The translations under genes were made by a program, and so were the position numbers. Below, one piece after another: positions 1 to 7,748 of a stretch of DNA of 64,000 nucleotides (within the stretch, counting starts at the first letter, position 1; the number at the start of each line of letters is the position of its first letter). The notes below the pieces were generated by a model. The model worked only from the letters and a program-made list of their open reading frames with translations, was not told the DNA's origin and did no database searches. Origin of the DNA: Planococcus sp. CPCC 101016 (GTDB taxonomy: Bacteria; Bacillota; Bacilli; Bacillales_A; Planococcaceae); contig NZ_VOHB01000002.1 of NCBI RefSeq assembly GCF_007859295.1, forward strand, positions 62,001 to 126,000. Direction: 5' to 3'.

Positions 1-1
1 T

Positions 2-226
2 GAGCTGGTAGATGAAGTTTTAGCGACAATCAGAAGTGTAGCAGATACGGGGAAAACGATGTTTATTGTGACCCATGAGCTTAATTTTGCGCGTGAAATC
101 TCTGACCGCGTCATTTTCATGGAAGACGGGGTTGTTATCGAAGAGGGAACGGCTGAGCAGCTTTTCAATCACCCTAAAGTGGAAAGAACAAAGCAATTTT
201 TAAGCAAAGCGACCCGAAACAGTTAA
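2..226 (+). CDS. Amino-acid ABC transporter ATP-binding protein, C-terminal fragment
   Basis: Only the last 74 codons are in the window; the reading frame is open from base 2. The visible part carries the H-loop (VTHE) followed by the typical end of a polar amino-acid importer ATPase: a segment reading [15 protein letters not shown], then EEGT and a short tail. It would hydrolyse ATP for a GlnQ/TcyN-type importer on the cytoplasmic face of the membrane. The homocysteine methyltransferase gene starts 43 bases downstream, so the importer may bring in a methionine-related compound such as S-methylmethionine. That substrate is inference from context only. Confidence 0.85.
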   Translation, partial: ELVDEVLATIRSVADTGKTMFIVTHELNFAREISDRVIFMEDGVVIEEGTAEQLFNHPKVERTKQFLSKATRNS

Positions 227-268
227 TAGATGATGAGATGAGCTTGGATTTGGAAAGGATGTTTTGGA

Positions 269-1201
269 ATGAACCCGATTGAAGAGATTTTGAACCGTTT
301 TCCTATCGTCATTCTTGACGGGGCAATGGCTACAGAACTTGAGAGTTACGGCTGCGATTTGAATGATCGTCTATGGTCTGCAAAAATTCTGATGGAAAAT
401 CCGGAATTGATCAAAAAAGTGCATCTGGATTACTTCCAGGCAGGCGCCGATTGTGCAATCACTGCGAGCTACCAGGCGACGATCGAAGGGTATAAAGAAA
501 GAGGGCTTACAGAAGAGGAAGCCGTTGAGTTGATCGGGAAATCTGTTCAACTGGCAGCAGAGGCGCGTGATGAATTTTGGGCACAGTTGGACGATAAATC
601 GCACAGACCGAAACCATTGGTTGCCGCCTCTGTCGGGCCATATGGCGCTTTTCTTTCGGATGGCTCTGAATATCGCGGAGATTACTCGTTAAGTGAAGAT
701 GACCTCATTGCCTTTCATAAAGAGCGGATCGGGGTTCTGGTCAGAGCAGGTGCAGACATTCTGGCGTGTGAAACCATTCCATGCCTTAAAGAAGCGAAAG
801 CAATCGTCAAGGTGTTAGAAGAATTTCCAGAAGTCTATGCCTGGTTCAGTTTCAGCGCGAAGGATGAGCACCAAATAAGCGACGGAGAAAAAATCTCGAA
901 CTGTGCGGAGTGGCTGGATGAACAACCGCAAGCAGCAGCAATCGGCGTCAATTGTTCAGCACCTCATATTATCGAATCATTGATTAAAGAAGTAAAAAGC
1001 CGAACGGCCAAACCAATCATTGTTTATCCGAATTCAGGCGAAGAATACGATCCGACAAGCAAGACATGGGGAGAAGGGTCTTCAGCGAATCAGTTCACCT
1101 CAAATACACGACGGTGGCACGAAGCAGGTGCCCAGATCATCGGAGGATGCTGCAGAACCACCCCAGAGGACATTACAGCCATCGCAGCATGGGCACGTTG
1201 A
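269..1201 (+). CDS. mmuM: Homocysteine S-methyltransferase
   Basis: A 310-residue cytoplasmic enzyme of the betaine-homocysteine/S-methylmethionine methyltransferase family. It transfers a methyl group, usually from S-methylmethionine, to homocysteine to make methionine. The three zinc-ligand cysteines are visible: one in GVNCS near residue 228 and two in GGCC near residue 294, followed by RTTPEDI. The N-terminal LDGAMATELE segment is also typical. Length matches MmuM (about 310). It starts at ATG after an AAGGATG-like site and follows the ABC ATPase closely, suggesting an operon for import and use of a methyl donor. A terminator follows. Confidence 0.9.
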   Translation: MNPIEEILNRFPIVILDGAMATELESYGCDLNDRLWSAKILMENPELIKKVHLDYFQAGADCAITASYQATIEGYKERGLTEEEAVELIGKSVQLAAEARDEFWAQLDDKSHRPKPLVAASVGPYGAFLSDGSEYRGDYSLSEDDLIAFHKERIGVLVRAGADILACETIPCLKEAKAIVKVLEEFPEVYAWFSFSAKDEHQISDGEKISNCAEWLDEQPQAAAIGVNCSAPHIIESLIKEVKSRTAKPIIVYPNSGEEYDPTSKTWGEGSSANQFTSNTRRWHEAGAQIIGGCCRTTPEDITAIAAWAR

Positions 1202-1218
1202 TATAAGAGCATTCAGAG

Positions 1219-1254
1219 AGATCAGCAGCCTTAGGGAAGGCCTGATCTTTTTTT
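1219..1254 (+). terminator. Rho-independent terminator after mmuM
   Basis: Inverted repeat AGATCAG...CTGATCT with an inner CCTT/AAGG stem, followed by a run of T. It lies 17 bases after the mmuM stop. Confidence 0.8.
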
Positions 1255-1323
1255 ATTGATGAAGTTTCAATTTTTCCTAATAACCGATAAAATTAACTGC
1301 AAAGCTTGTAAAGGGGAATGGCC

Positions 1324-2109
1324 ATGAATGAAATCATCCGAAAGAAATTGTTGGACATAGAAGAAAAATTCCATGTGAAGATTTTGTATGCTGTGGAATC
1401 CGGAAGTCGGGCATGGGGATTTCCTTCAAAAGACAGTGATTACGATGTCAGGTTTATTTATATTCAATCACCGGAATGGTACCTCTCGATCGATCCTCAA
1501 GGCATTGGGGCAAAGAGGGACGTCATTGAAGAACCCATCAACGATTTGCTGGATATCAGCGGCTGGGAAATCACGAAAGCCCTGCGCCTTTTCAGAAAAA
1601 GCAATCCGCCGCTTTTGGAATGGCTGCGAAGCGACATCATTTATTATCAAAAATACTCTTTTGTCGATAAAATACGTTCTTTGGAGTCAGATGTATTTTA
1701 TCCGAATTCGATGATGTACCATTATTTGAATATGGCAAAAAACAATTACCGCGAGTACCTGCAAGGCCCGGAAGTGAAAATCAAAAAATATTTTTATGTC
1801 ATTCGGCCAATTCTGGCATGCAATTGGATCGAGAAATACAACACGACACCGCCAATCAGCTTCAATGAATTGTTGGAAGACATCATCCCCAAAGGCGAAT
1901 TGAAAAATGAAGTGGAACATCTTTTAAAACGGAAACTAAGAGGAGAAGAGTTGGATCTTGAATCCCGTATTGCCATCATCAATGATTTTATAGAAAACGA
2001 AATGGAACGGCTTGAGGCATATGTCAAATCGCTTGAAGCCGAAGCGAAGGATCCGACAACACTATTGGATCATTTATTCAGAGAGACCTTGCAGGAAACT
2101 TGGACATGA
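1324..2109 (+). CDS. Nucleotidyltransferase, RlaP/YcgL family
   Basis: A 261-residue protein of the DNA polymerase beta-like nucleotidyltransferase superfamily related to B. subtilis YcgL and to phage/bacterial RlaP proteins of RNA repair. The nucleotidyltransferase signature is clear near residues 19-40: ESGSRAWGF followed by DSDYDVRFIY, giving the G-S motif and the metal-binding D-x-D. The rest is helical and charged with no membrane segment. An in-frame ATG lies at 1318, but the AAAGGGG site abuts it, so the ATG at 1324 with normal spacing is preferred. The cellular substrate is not established; no RNA ligase is nearby. Confidence 0.82.
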   Translation: MNEIIRKKLLDIEEKFHVKILYAVESGSRAWGFPSKDSDYDVRFIYIQSPEWYLSIDPQGIGAKRDVIEEPINDLLDISGWEITKALRLFRKSNPPLLEWLRSDIIYYQKYSFVDKIRSLESDVFYPNSMMYHYLNMAKNNYREYLQGPEVKIKKYFYVIRPILACNWIEKYNTTPPISFNELLEDIIPKGELKNEVEHLLKRKLRGEELDLESRIAIINDFIENEMERLEAYVKSLEAEAKDPTTLLDHLFRETLQETWT

Positions 2110-2205
2110 TGTGCTGAGCTTAGCCGCAGAAGGAACAAGCGGATTTACATTCAACTGATTTTATTCTATTCCGATTCTCACTTTCGTATAAAGGAGACGA
2201 TAACG

Positions 2206-2706
2206 ATGAAACAGCTCTACATAAAGCAACGGGTATTCAGTTTAAGCGGCAAATTTACAGTGAAGGATCAGGAGCAGAATGACGTTTATTATGTGGAAGG
2301 CAGCTTCATGCAAATTCCCAAGACCTTCTCCATCATGAATATAAAGAGAGATGAAGTTGCGCTCATTACCAAAAAGACCTTCAGTTTCCTGCCGAAGTTT
2401 TTTGTTGAAGTCAATGGCCAGGAGCGCTTGACGATCAAAAAGGAATTTTCCATATTCAAGGCACGCTATACGATTGACGGCACCGGCATCGAAATCCGTG
2501 GAAACTGGTGGGATATGAATTTTCAACTGTTGCAGCACGGAGAAGTTATCGGCCAGGTGAGCAAAGTTTGGTTCAGCTGGGGCGACAGTTACAAAGTGGA
2601 GATTCTGGATGAAGAGATGGAGGCAGTCGTCATTGCCGTTGTTGTGGCAATTGACTGCGTGAAAGCCGATCAGGCGGCAGCTGCTTCTTCTGGGGGCTCT
2701 GTGTAG
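2206..2706 (+). CDS. LURP-one-related / YxjI-like protein
   Basis: A 166-residue protein resembling the LURP-one-related family (Tubby-like beta-barrel fold; YxjI in Bacillus). It shows the alternating beta-strand pattern, and the family-typical run containing LYIKQRVFSLSGKFTVKD at the N-terminus and EVNGQERLTIKKEFS in the middle. The function of bacterial members is unknown; a membrane-tethered or lipid-associated scaffold role is speculative. A good AAAGGAG site precedes the ATG. It appears monocistronic, with a terminator downstream. Confidence 0.8.
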   Translation: MKQLYIKQRVFSLSGKFTVKDQEQNDVYYVEGSFMQIPKTFSIMNIKRDEVALITKKTFSFLPKFFVEVNGQERLTIKKEFSIFKARYTIDGTGIEIRGNWWDMNFQLLQHGEVIGQVSKVWFSWGDSYKVEILDEEMEAVVIAVVVAIDCVKADQAAAASSGGSV

Positions 2707-2755
2707 TTTATAGTTGGCTGGCGAAATTGAGTTTCATCTATTAAAAAAATATCCT

Positions 2756-2807
2756 AAAAAGAAGCAATTCCTTGGCCATTGTATGGCTGCCGGAATTGCT
2801 TCTTTTT
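2756..2807 (+). terminator. Rho-independent terminator
   Basis: Long perfect stem GAAGCAATTCC / GGAATTGCTTC with a 20-base loop, flanked by A-run and T-run, so it could work in both directions. Confidence 0.8.
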
Positions 2808-2945
2808 GATTGATCCATATTTAAAAATCATTTCTCTTTTCTTAAGAAAAACTTTAAACATGTTGCTTATACTTTACTTATCCCTGGAAGAAAGGCTTAC
2901 TGTCCCAAAAATTAAAAGAAATAATGATTATTAGGAGGAAGAAAA

Positions 2946-3524
2946 ATGAATGATTCAATCATCTTTACCATCAATTCTACTTATATCCTGTTGCCGGCGT
3001 TTTTACTTTTTCTCATCTACTTGCTTGTTGCCACCTTTTTAAAAAAGAACTACGCTTTAGGCCAATTTACGCTCATGCTGTCTTTCGCCGTTTATTTTTT
3101 AACGATGATGCATTTGGTCTTTTTCCCAATTGAAGTAAATCTCGGTGAATATCGAAACCAGACCCCGTGGTACAAATCCACTAACTTTATACCGGTCTTG
3201 ACGATCGATGTGAAGACCTTTGTGTTGAACATCATCATGCTGATGCCATTTGGCATGTATTTGCCTTTTTTGAGCCGGAAAATCCGGTCTGTTAAACAGG
3301 CATCCCGGCTCGGGTTTTATGTTAGCTTATCTTTTGAGCTCACTCAATTAGTTATCCGAATTTTGCTCGGAAGTGGGAGAAGTACCGATATCAATGATTT
3401 GATTGCGAATACATTAGGGGCTGTGATAGGGTTTCTACTAATAAGGCAAATATTAAGAATTTCGCAGGCTCAAACTGTTTTTCACAAATTCAGCTTGGAA
3501 AAAAGGGCCGGACTGAATCGGTAG
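2946..3524 (+). CDS. VanZ family membrane protein
   Basis: A 192-residue protein with about five membrane segments and the VanZ-family pattern, including a central PFGMYLPFL segment and a GRSTDINDLIANTLGAVIGF segment near the C-terminus. VanZ-like proteins are linked to low-level teicoplanin resistance and envelope stress; the molecular mechanism is not settled. The gene is preceded by AGGAGG and is followed after 28 bases by a response regulator and sensor kinase, so the three form a probable operon. This pairing suggests the two-component system senses the cell envelope and controls its own operon. Confidence 0.85.
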   Translation: MNDSIIFTINSTYILLPAFLLFLIYLLVATFLKKNYALGQFTLMLSFAVYFLTMMHLVFFPIEVNLGEYRNQTPWYKSTNFIPVLTIDVKTFVLNIIMLMPFGMYLPFLSRKIRSVKQASRLGFYVSLSFELTQLVIRILLGSGRSTDINDLIANTLGAVIGFLLIRQILRISQAQTVFHKFSLEKRAGLNR

Positions 3525-3552
3525 GCTAGATGATAAAGAGGAGGAAGCAAGC

Positions 3553-4245
3553 GTGAGTCAAACTGTTTTAATTGTTGACGATGACCGTGATATTGCAAGG
3601 CTGGCAGAGATCTATTTGCGGAATGAAGGGTATGATGTTCTGCAGGCACAGGATGGATTAGAGGCATTGGCAGTCATCGGACAGGCTTCTATAGATTTGA
3701 TTGTTCTGGATGTGATGATGCCGCGTATGGACGGTTTAGAGTTTTGCCGGCAGGTGCGGGCAACCAGCCAGGTGCCGATTCTCATGCTCAGTGCCAAAGT
3801 GCAGGACATGGACAAAATCACCGGACTGATGACAGGTGCGGATGATTATATGACCAAACCGTTTAATCCTCTGGAATTGAATGCTCGTGTAAAAGGATTG
3901 CTGCGGCGAGCCAGCTACATTCCACTAGACAAGGAACAAGGGAGCATCCAGATCAATTCCTGGGAAATCGACAAAAAGGGCCACAGGGTCAGTGTACATG
4001 GCAAGGAAATCAAATTGACTTCCAGCGAATTTGATATCTTTTATTTATTGGCTAAAAACCAAGGCACCGTTTTTAGTTCAGAAGAAATTTTCAAGCGTCT
4101 GTGGCAGGAAGACAGTATGGGATCAAATAAAACAGTTATGGTGCACATAAAGAATCTTCGGGATAAGATGCACGCAGCCAGTCCTGGGGAAGCTCTGATT
4201 CAAACTGTTTGGGGAGTAGGCTACAAAATTGAAAAAAGTCATTAA
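3553..4245 (+). CDS. OmpR/PhoB-family response regulator (VanR-like)
   Basis: A 230-residue two-domain regulator. The receiver domain spans about residues 3-118 with acidic pocket DDD at 9-11, phospho-acceptor Asp53 in LDVMMPRMDG and the conserved lysine in MTKPFNP. The C-terminal winged helix (about 130-228) ends in the typical VWGVGYKI. It starts with GTG behind GAGGAGG. It is the partner of the kinase whose gene overlaps its 3' end by 17 bases. Its target genes are inferred to be its own operon; no direct repeats were confirmed. Confidence 0.92.
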   Translation: MSQTVLIVDDDRDIARLAEIYLRNEGYDVLQAQDGLEALAVIGQASIDLIVLDVMMPRMDGLEFCRQVRATSQVPILMLSAKVQDMDKITGLMTGADDYMTKPFNPLELNARVKGLLRRASYIPLDKEQGSIQINSWEIDKKGHRVSVHGKEIKLTSSEFDIFYLLAKNQGTVFSSEEIFKRLWQEDSMGSNKTVMVHIKNLRDKMHAASPGEALIQTVWGVGYKIEKSH

Positions 4246-5338
4246 GTTTCTTCCATTATGGAAATTGCTTCTGTATATCGTCCTGGCAGTCTTACTGACG
4301 GCCGTAACCGCTCAAGTCCTTATTTTTGCGCTGTATTTTCTGGAAACCCAATCTTCCCGCCTCGAAGATTTTATCGAGCTGAGCAGCTCTTTTGGTTTGA
4401 TGCCTGTCATCCTATTATGTTTTCTGCCATTCGCTCTATTCTTATACTTTTTTTATCTTTTTGAGCGGCAAAGATATATGGAAAGTCGGATCAAGAACAT
4501 GATGAAAGAAATGGAAAACATCGCAAAAGGGCAATTTGATCATGAACTGACAATTGAAGATGAAGGTGTGATAGGGGAATTAGCGGGAAAAGTGAATCGG
4601 ATCATTCTGCAACTAGAAGAAGCGAAAGCCGAGCAAAAAAAGGCCGCTGAGATCAAGAACGATTTGATCACCAATGTCGCCCATGACCTTCGTTCACCCT
4701 TAACTTCAATTGTCGGCTATTTGGATTTGATCAACGAAGACCGGTATAAAAGTGAAGTAGAGCTCAGGTATTATATCCAGATCATCCATCAGAAATCTCA
4801 TAAGTTGAACCAATTGCTGAATGATTTATTCGAGTATACATTAGTACAGAATAAAGAAGCGCTGGTCAATGAAGTGCCGATCAACCTTGAGGAAATGCTA
4901 AACCAATTGGCCGTTCAGTTCCAGTTCCAGCTGAAAGAGGCAGGAATGGAGGTGCGTCATCAATTTTCGTTGACTGACGTTCCAGTTGTAATAGGGGAAG
5001 GGACCAAGCTGGCCAGAGTATTTGAAAACCTCATTCAAAACGCCATCCGGTATGGCAAAGAAGGGAAGTATATTGACCTCTCGGTAAAAGAATCGGAAAA
5101 ACACATCGAAATCGAAATCGCTAACTACGGTCAAGCCATTCCAAGCGTTGATTTGCCTTACCTATTTGAACGGTTCTATAGAGTCGAAAAATCACGCTCC
5201 CAGTATACGGGCGGTTCAGGATTGGGCCTAGCTATCGTAAAAAGCATTGTGGAATTGCATGGCGGACAAATCGAAGCAGAAAGCTCATTAGGCCGAACCG
5301 CTTTTGTGGTAACACTCCCTAAAAAAAGCCTTGAGTAG
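4229..5338 (+). CDS. Sensor histidine kinase (VanS-like)
   Basis: A 369-residue membrane kinase. Two transmembrane segments (about 10-33 and 52-74) flank a very short external loop, a layout of intramembrane or small-ligand sensors. A HAMP-like linker follows, then the H-box with His152 in AHDLRSPL, an N-box (NLIQNAIRYG) and the G-box GGSGLGLAIV. The start is a TTG at 4229 inside the regulator gene, giving translational coupling. The short outer loop and the neighbouring VanZ-like gene suggest envelope sensing, but the signal is unknown. Confidence 0.9.
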   Translation: MKKVIKFLPLWKLLLYIVLAVLLTAVTAQVLIFALYFLETQSSRLEDFIELSSSFGLMPVILLCFLPFALFLYFFYLFERQRYMESRIKNMMKEMENIAKGQFDHELTIEDEGVIGELAGKVNRIILQLEEAKAEQKKAAEIKNDLITNVAHDLRSPLTSIVGYLDLINEDRYKSEVELRYYIQIIHQKSHKLNQLLNDLFEYTLVQNKEALVNEVPINLEEMLNQLAVQFQFQLKEAGMEVRHQFSLTDVPVVIGEGTKLARVFENLIQNAIRYGKEGKYIDLSVKESEKHIEIEIANYGQAIPSVDLPYLFERFYRVEKSRSQYTGGSGLGLAIVKSIVELHGGQIEAESSLGRTAFVVTLPKKSLE

Positions 5339-5349
5339 GAGGGATTTCA

Positions 5350-5397
5350 ATGCATATTTTCAAGGGGAAGAATGGCACGGCTTTAGCCCTATTATAG
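5350..5397 (+). other. Possible 15-residue peptide ORF after the sensor kinase
   Basis: ATG at 5350 sits six bases after a strong AGGAGGG site that directly follows the kinase stop codon. It encodes MHIFKGKNGTALALL. A small hairpin (CCCTA-TTA-TAGGG) covers its stop codon. The strong site is seen; that the peptide is made or has a role is not shown. It may be the remnant of a lost third gene. Confidence 0.25.
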
Positions 5398-5732
5398 GGT
5401 TGTGCTCCATTCAGTTCCGACTGCATTCTTTTCCCTGATCTCTCCCAAAATAGCAGTAAAAACAATAAATAAGGCTGTCCTTTCGTCATGCTTTCTGGCG
5501 AATGGACGGTCTTTTTCTGTAAAACAACAGCCTTGTCACGACGAGCCCGACAAAGTTGACTTTCCTTGTTGTTGAATGCGCTTCCATTAGAAGCTTAAGA
5601 TAAAGAGACATCAGAGAGATATGAAGCAAAACAGAAGAGGCCTCCTTCAGGCAGTGAAGCTGGTTTGCGGAATAGCGACATTGAAAATCTTATATATAGC
5701 TTAACAAATTATATTCCAAAGGAGAGGATCAC
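5398..5732 (+). other. Intergenic region upstream of mtlA
   Basis: About 330 bases without a gene. It contains the terminator at 5473-5516 and then the mtlA leader. I see no clear catabolite-response element and no convincing pair of promoter hexamers; the AT-rich stretch TTATATATAGC near 5690 is the best candidate for a -10 region. Confidence 0.5.
5473..5516 (+). terminator. Rho-independent terminator of the VanZ/two-component operon
   Basis: A 16-bp imperfect stem (GGCTGTCC... pairing with ...GGACGGTC, several G-U pairs) followed by TTTTTC. Confidence 0.65.
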
Positions 5733-7652
5733 ATGAACGAATCAACAATGAAGGTGCGGATACAAAAGTTCGGCAACTTTCTGAGCTCCATGGTTTTACC
5801 GAATATCGGTGCATTTATTGCATGGGGATTGATTACAGCACTATTCATCCCAACTGGATTTATCCCGAATGAAAATCTTGCATCGCTAGTGGGGCCAATG
5901 GTTACCTATATGCTGCCGCTTCTGATCGGTTACACAGGAGGCCGGCTGATTTACGACCAGCGGGGTGGAGTCGTCGGAACCATCGCGACAATGGGTGTCA
6001 TTATCGGGGCTCCCGATACCCCAATGTTCTTGGGTGCCATGATTATGGGACCGCTCGGAGCTTACGTCATCAAGAAATTTGATCAACTGATCGAAGGGAA
6101 AGTGCGGACCGGTTTTGAAATGCTGGTCAATAACTTTTCTGCTGGTATTTTAGGTGGAGCATTAGCAATTTTTGCGTTTTTGGGTATCGGACCAGCTGTC
6201 AGCGGGTTTACATCGGTTCTGGTTTCAGGCGTAGACTGGTTATTGGCTGCTGGATTATTGCCATTGACCAGCATTTTGATTGAACCTGCTAAGATTCTCT
6301 TCTTGAACAACGCCATCAATCACGGCGTACTGACGCCAATCGGTTTGGAGCAGGTACAGCAAGCAGGCAAATCGATCCTGTTCCTGCTGGAAGCAAATCC
6401 AGGACCAGGGCTTGGTGTGCTGCTAGGCTTTATGCTGTTTGGAAAAGGCATTGCGAAGCAATCAGCTCCAGGCGCAGCGATCATTCACTTCCTCGGAGGA
6501 ATTCATGAAATTTATTTCCCTTATGTCCTGATGAAGCCGATGTTATTGCTGGCTGTCATTTTCGGGGGGATGAGCGGGGTCTTTACGCTTGTCTTAATGG
6601 GTGGCGGACTGGTTGCTCCTGCATCACCGGGAAGCATCTTGGCAATTGCTGCTGTTACACCGCCTGAAGGAATGGCTTACGTGGCCAACTTTGCTGCAGT
6701 CTTTGTGGCAACGGCCGTGTCATTCGTCATTTCAGCAGTGGTATTAAAATCAAGTAAACAAACGGATGAAGATATGGAAGAAGCAACGAAGAAAATGGAA
6801 CAAATGAAAGGGAAAAAGAGTTCTATTTCCCGGGAAATAACATCACCAGCAGGAACTGCAAGCGGCGTATTCCCGGCGAATGTTCAAAAAATCGTTTTTG
6901 CCTGCGATGCGGGTATGGGCTCAAGTGCAATGGGTGCTTCTCTTCTCCGGAAGAAAGTTAAGGAAGCAGGACTGGATGTTACGGTAACAAATACCGCAAT
7001 CAGTACGATTCCATCCGATTCCCAAATCGTTATCACACAGGAAAAATTAACGCCGCGTGCCGAAAACAAAGTGCCGGATGCTTACCATATTTCGGTTGAT
7101 AACTTCTTATCAAGTCCGGAATACGATAAGTTGATTGGCCGTTTGCAAAATGGGGTGACGGGTGAACAACATGAGCTTGTCGAAGAAAGCGAAGCAGTCG
7201 TCCCTCAAGCTCCCCATGCAGAAGACGACCAGATGCTGCTGGAGGAAAACGTCTTTATCGGACAAAAATTCCGCACAAAAGAAGAGGCAATCCGATTTGC
7301 AGGACAGGCATTGGTCAAAGGCGGATATGTCGAAGAGTCTTATGTGGATGAAATGATAAAACGGGAAGAAATTACCACCACCTACATGGGCAATAATGTC
7401 GCAATCCCACACGGAACGGAAAAAGCGAAAAAATCGGTTCTGAAATCGGGCTTTACTGTTGTTCAGGTGCCGAATGGAGTAGACTTTAATGGAGAAAGTG
7501 CAAAAATGATCTTTGGTATTGCCGGCAAGGATGGCACACATTTGGACATCCTTTCAGGAATCGCCATGATATGCTCTGAACAGGACAATGTAGACCAGCT
7601 GATCAATGCAAAATCTGCTAAGGAATTAGTGGCCATACTTAACAGCAATTAA
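5733..7652 (+). CDS. mtlA: Mannitol-specific PTS enzyme IICBA
   Basis: A 639-residue three-domain permease that imports mannitol and phosphorylates it to mannitol 1-phosphate. The IIC membrane domain covers about 1-340 and includes the GGIHEIYFPY signature. The IIB domain has its phosphocysteine at Cys391 in FACDAGMGSSAMG. The IIA domain has its phosphohistidine at His560 in NNVAIPHGTE. This fused IICBA form resembles E. coli MtlA, whereas B. subtilis has a separate IIA (MtlF). The AAAGGAGAGG site supports the ATG. It is followed by the activator mtlR and dehydrogenase mtlD, completing the mannitol pathway. Confidence 0.95.
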   Translation: MNESTMKVRIQKFGNFLSSMVLPNIGAFIAWGLITALFIPTGFIPNENLASLVGPMVTYMLPLLIGYTGGRLIYDQRGGVVGTIATMGVIIGAPDTPMFLGAMIMGPLGAYVIKKFDQLIEGKVRTGFEMLVNNFSAGILGGALAIFAFLGIGPAVSGFTSVLVSGVDWLLAAGLLPLTSILIEPAKILFLNNAINHGVLTPIGLEQVQQAGKSILFLLEANPGPGLGVLLGFMLFGKGIAKQSAPGAAIIHFLGGIHEIYFPYVLMKPMLLLAVIFGGMSGVFTLVLMGGGLVAPASPGSILAIAAVTPPEGMAYVANFAAVFVATAVSFVISAVVLKSSKQTDEDMEEATKKMEQMKGKKSSISREITSPAGTASGVFPANVQKIVFACDAGMGSSAMGASLLRKKVKEAGLDVTVTNTAISTIPSDSQIVITQEKLTPRAENKVPDAYHISVDNFLSSPEYDKLIGRLQNGVTGEQHELVEESEAVVPQAPHAEDDQMLLEENVFIGQKFRTKEEAIRFAGQALVKGGYVEESYVDEMIKREEITTTYMGNNVAIPHGTEKAKKSVLKSGFTVVQVPNGVDFNGESAKMIFGIAGKDGTHLDILSGIAMICSEQDNVDQLINAKSAKELVAILNSN

Positions 7653-7666
7653 ATAAGCAGCAACAG

Positions 7667-7692
7667 AAAGGCGGGGATTCCTGCCTTTTTGT
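7667..7692 (+). terminator. Hairpin between mtlA and mtlR
   Basis: AAGGCGGG / CCTGCCTT stem with a GATT loop followed by T5. It probably reduces transcription of mtlR and mtlD relative to mtlA. Confidence 0.65.
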
Positions 7693-7748
7693 TCTATTTA
7701 CATTTCCTTGTCCTAATGAAGGCATTAAAAGTGAAATGGGTGAAATGA

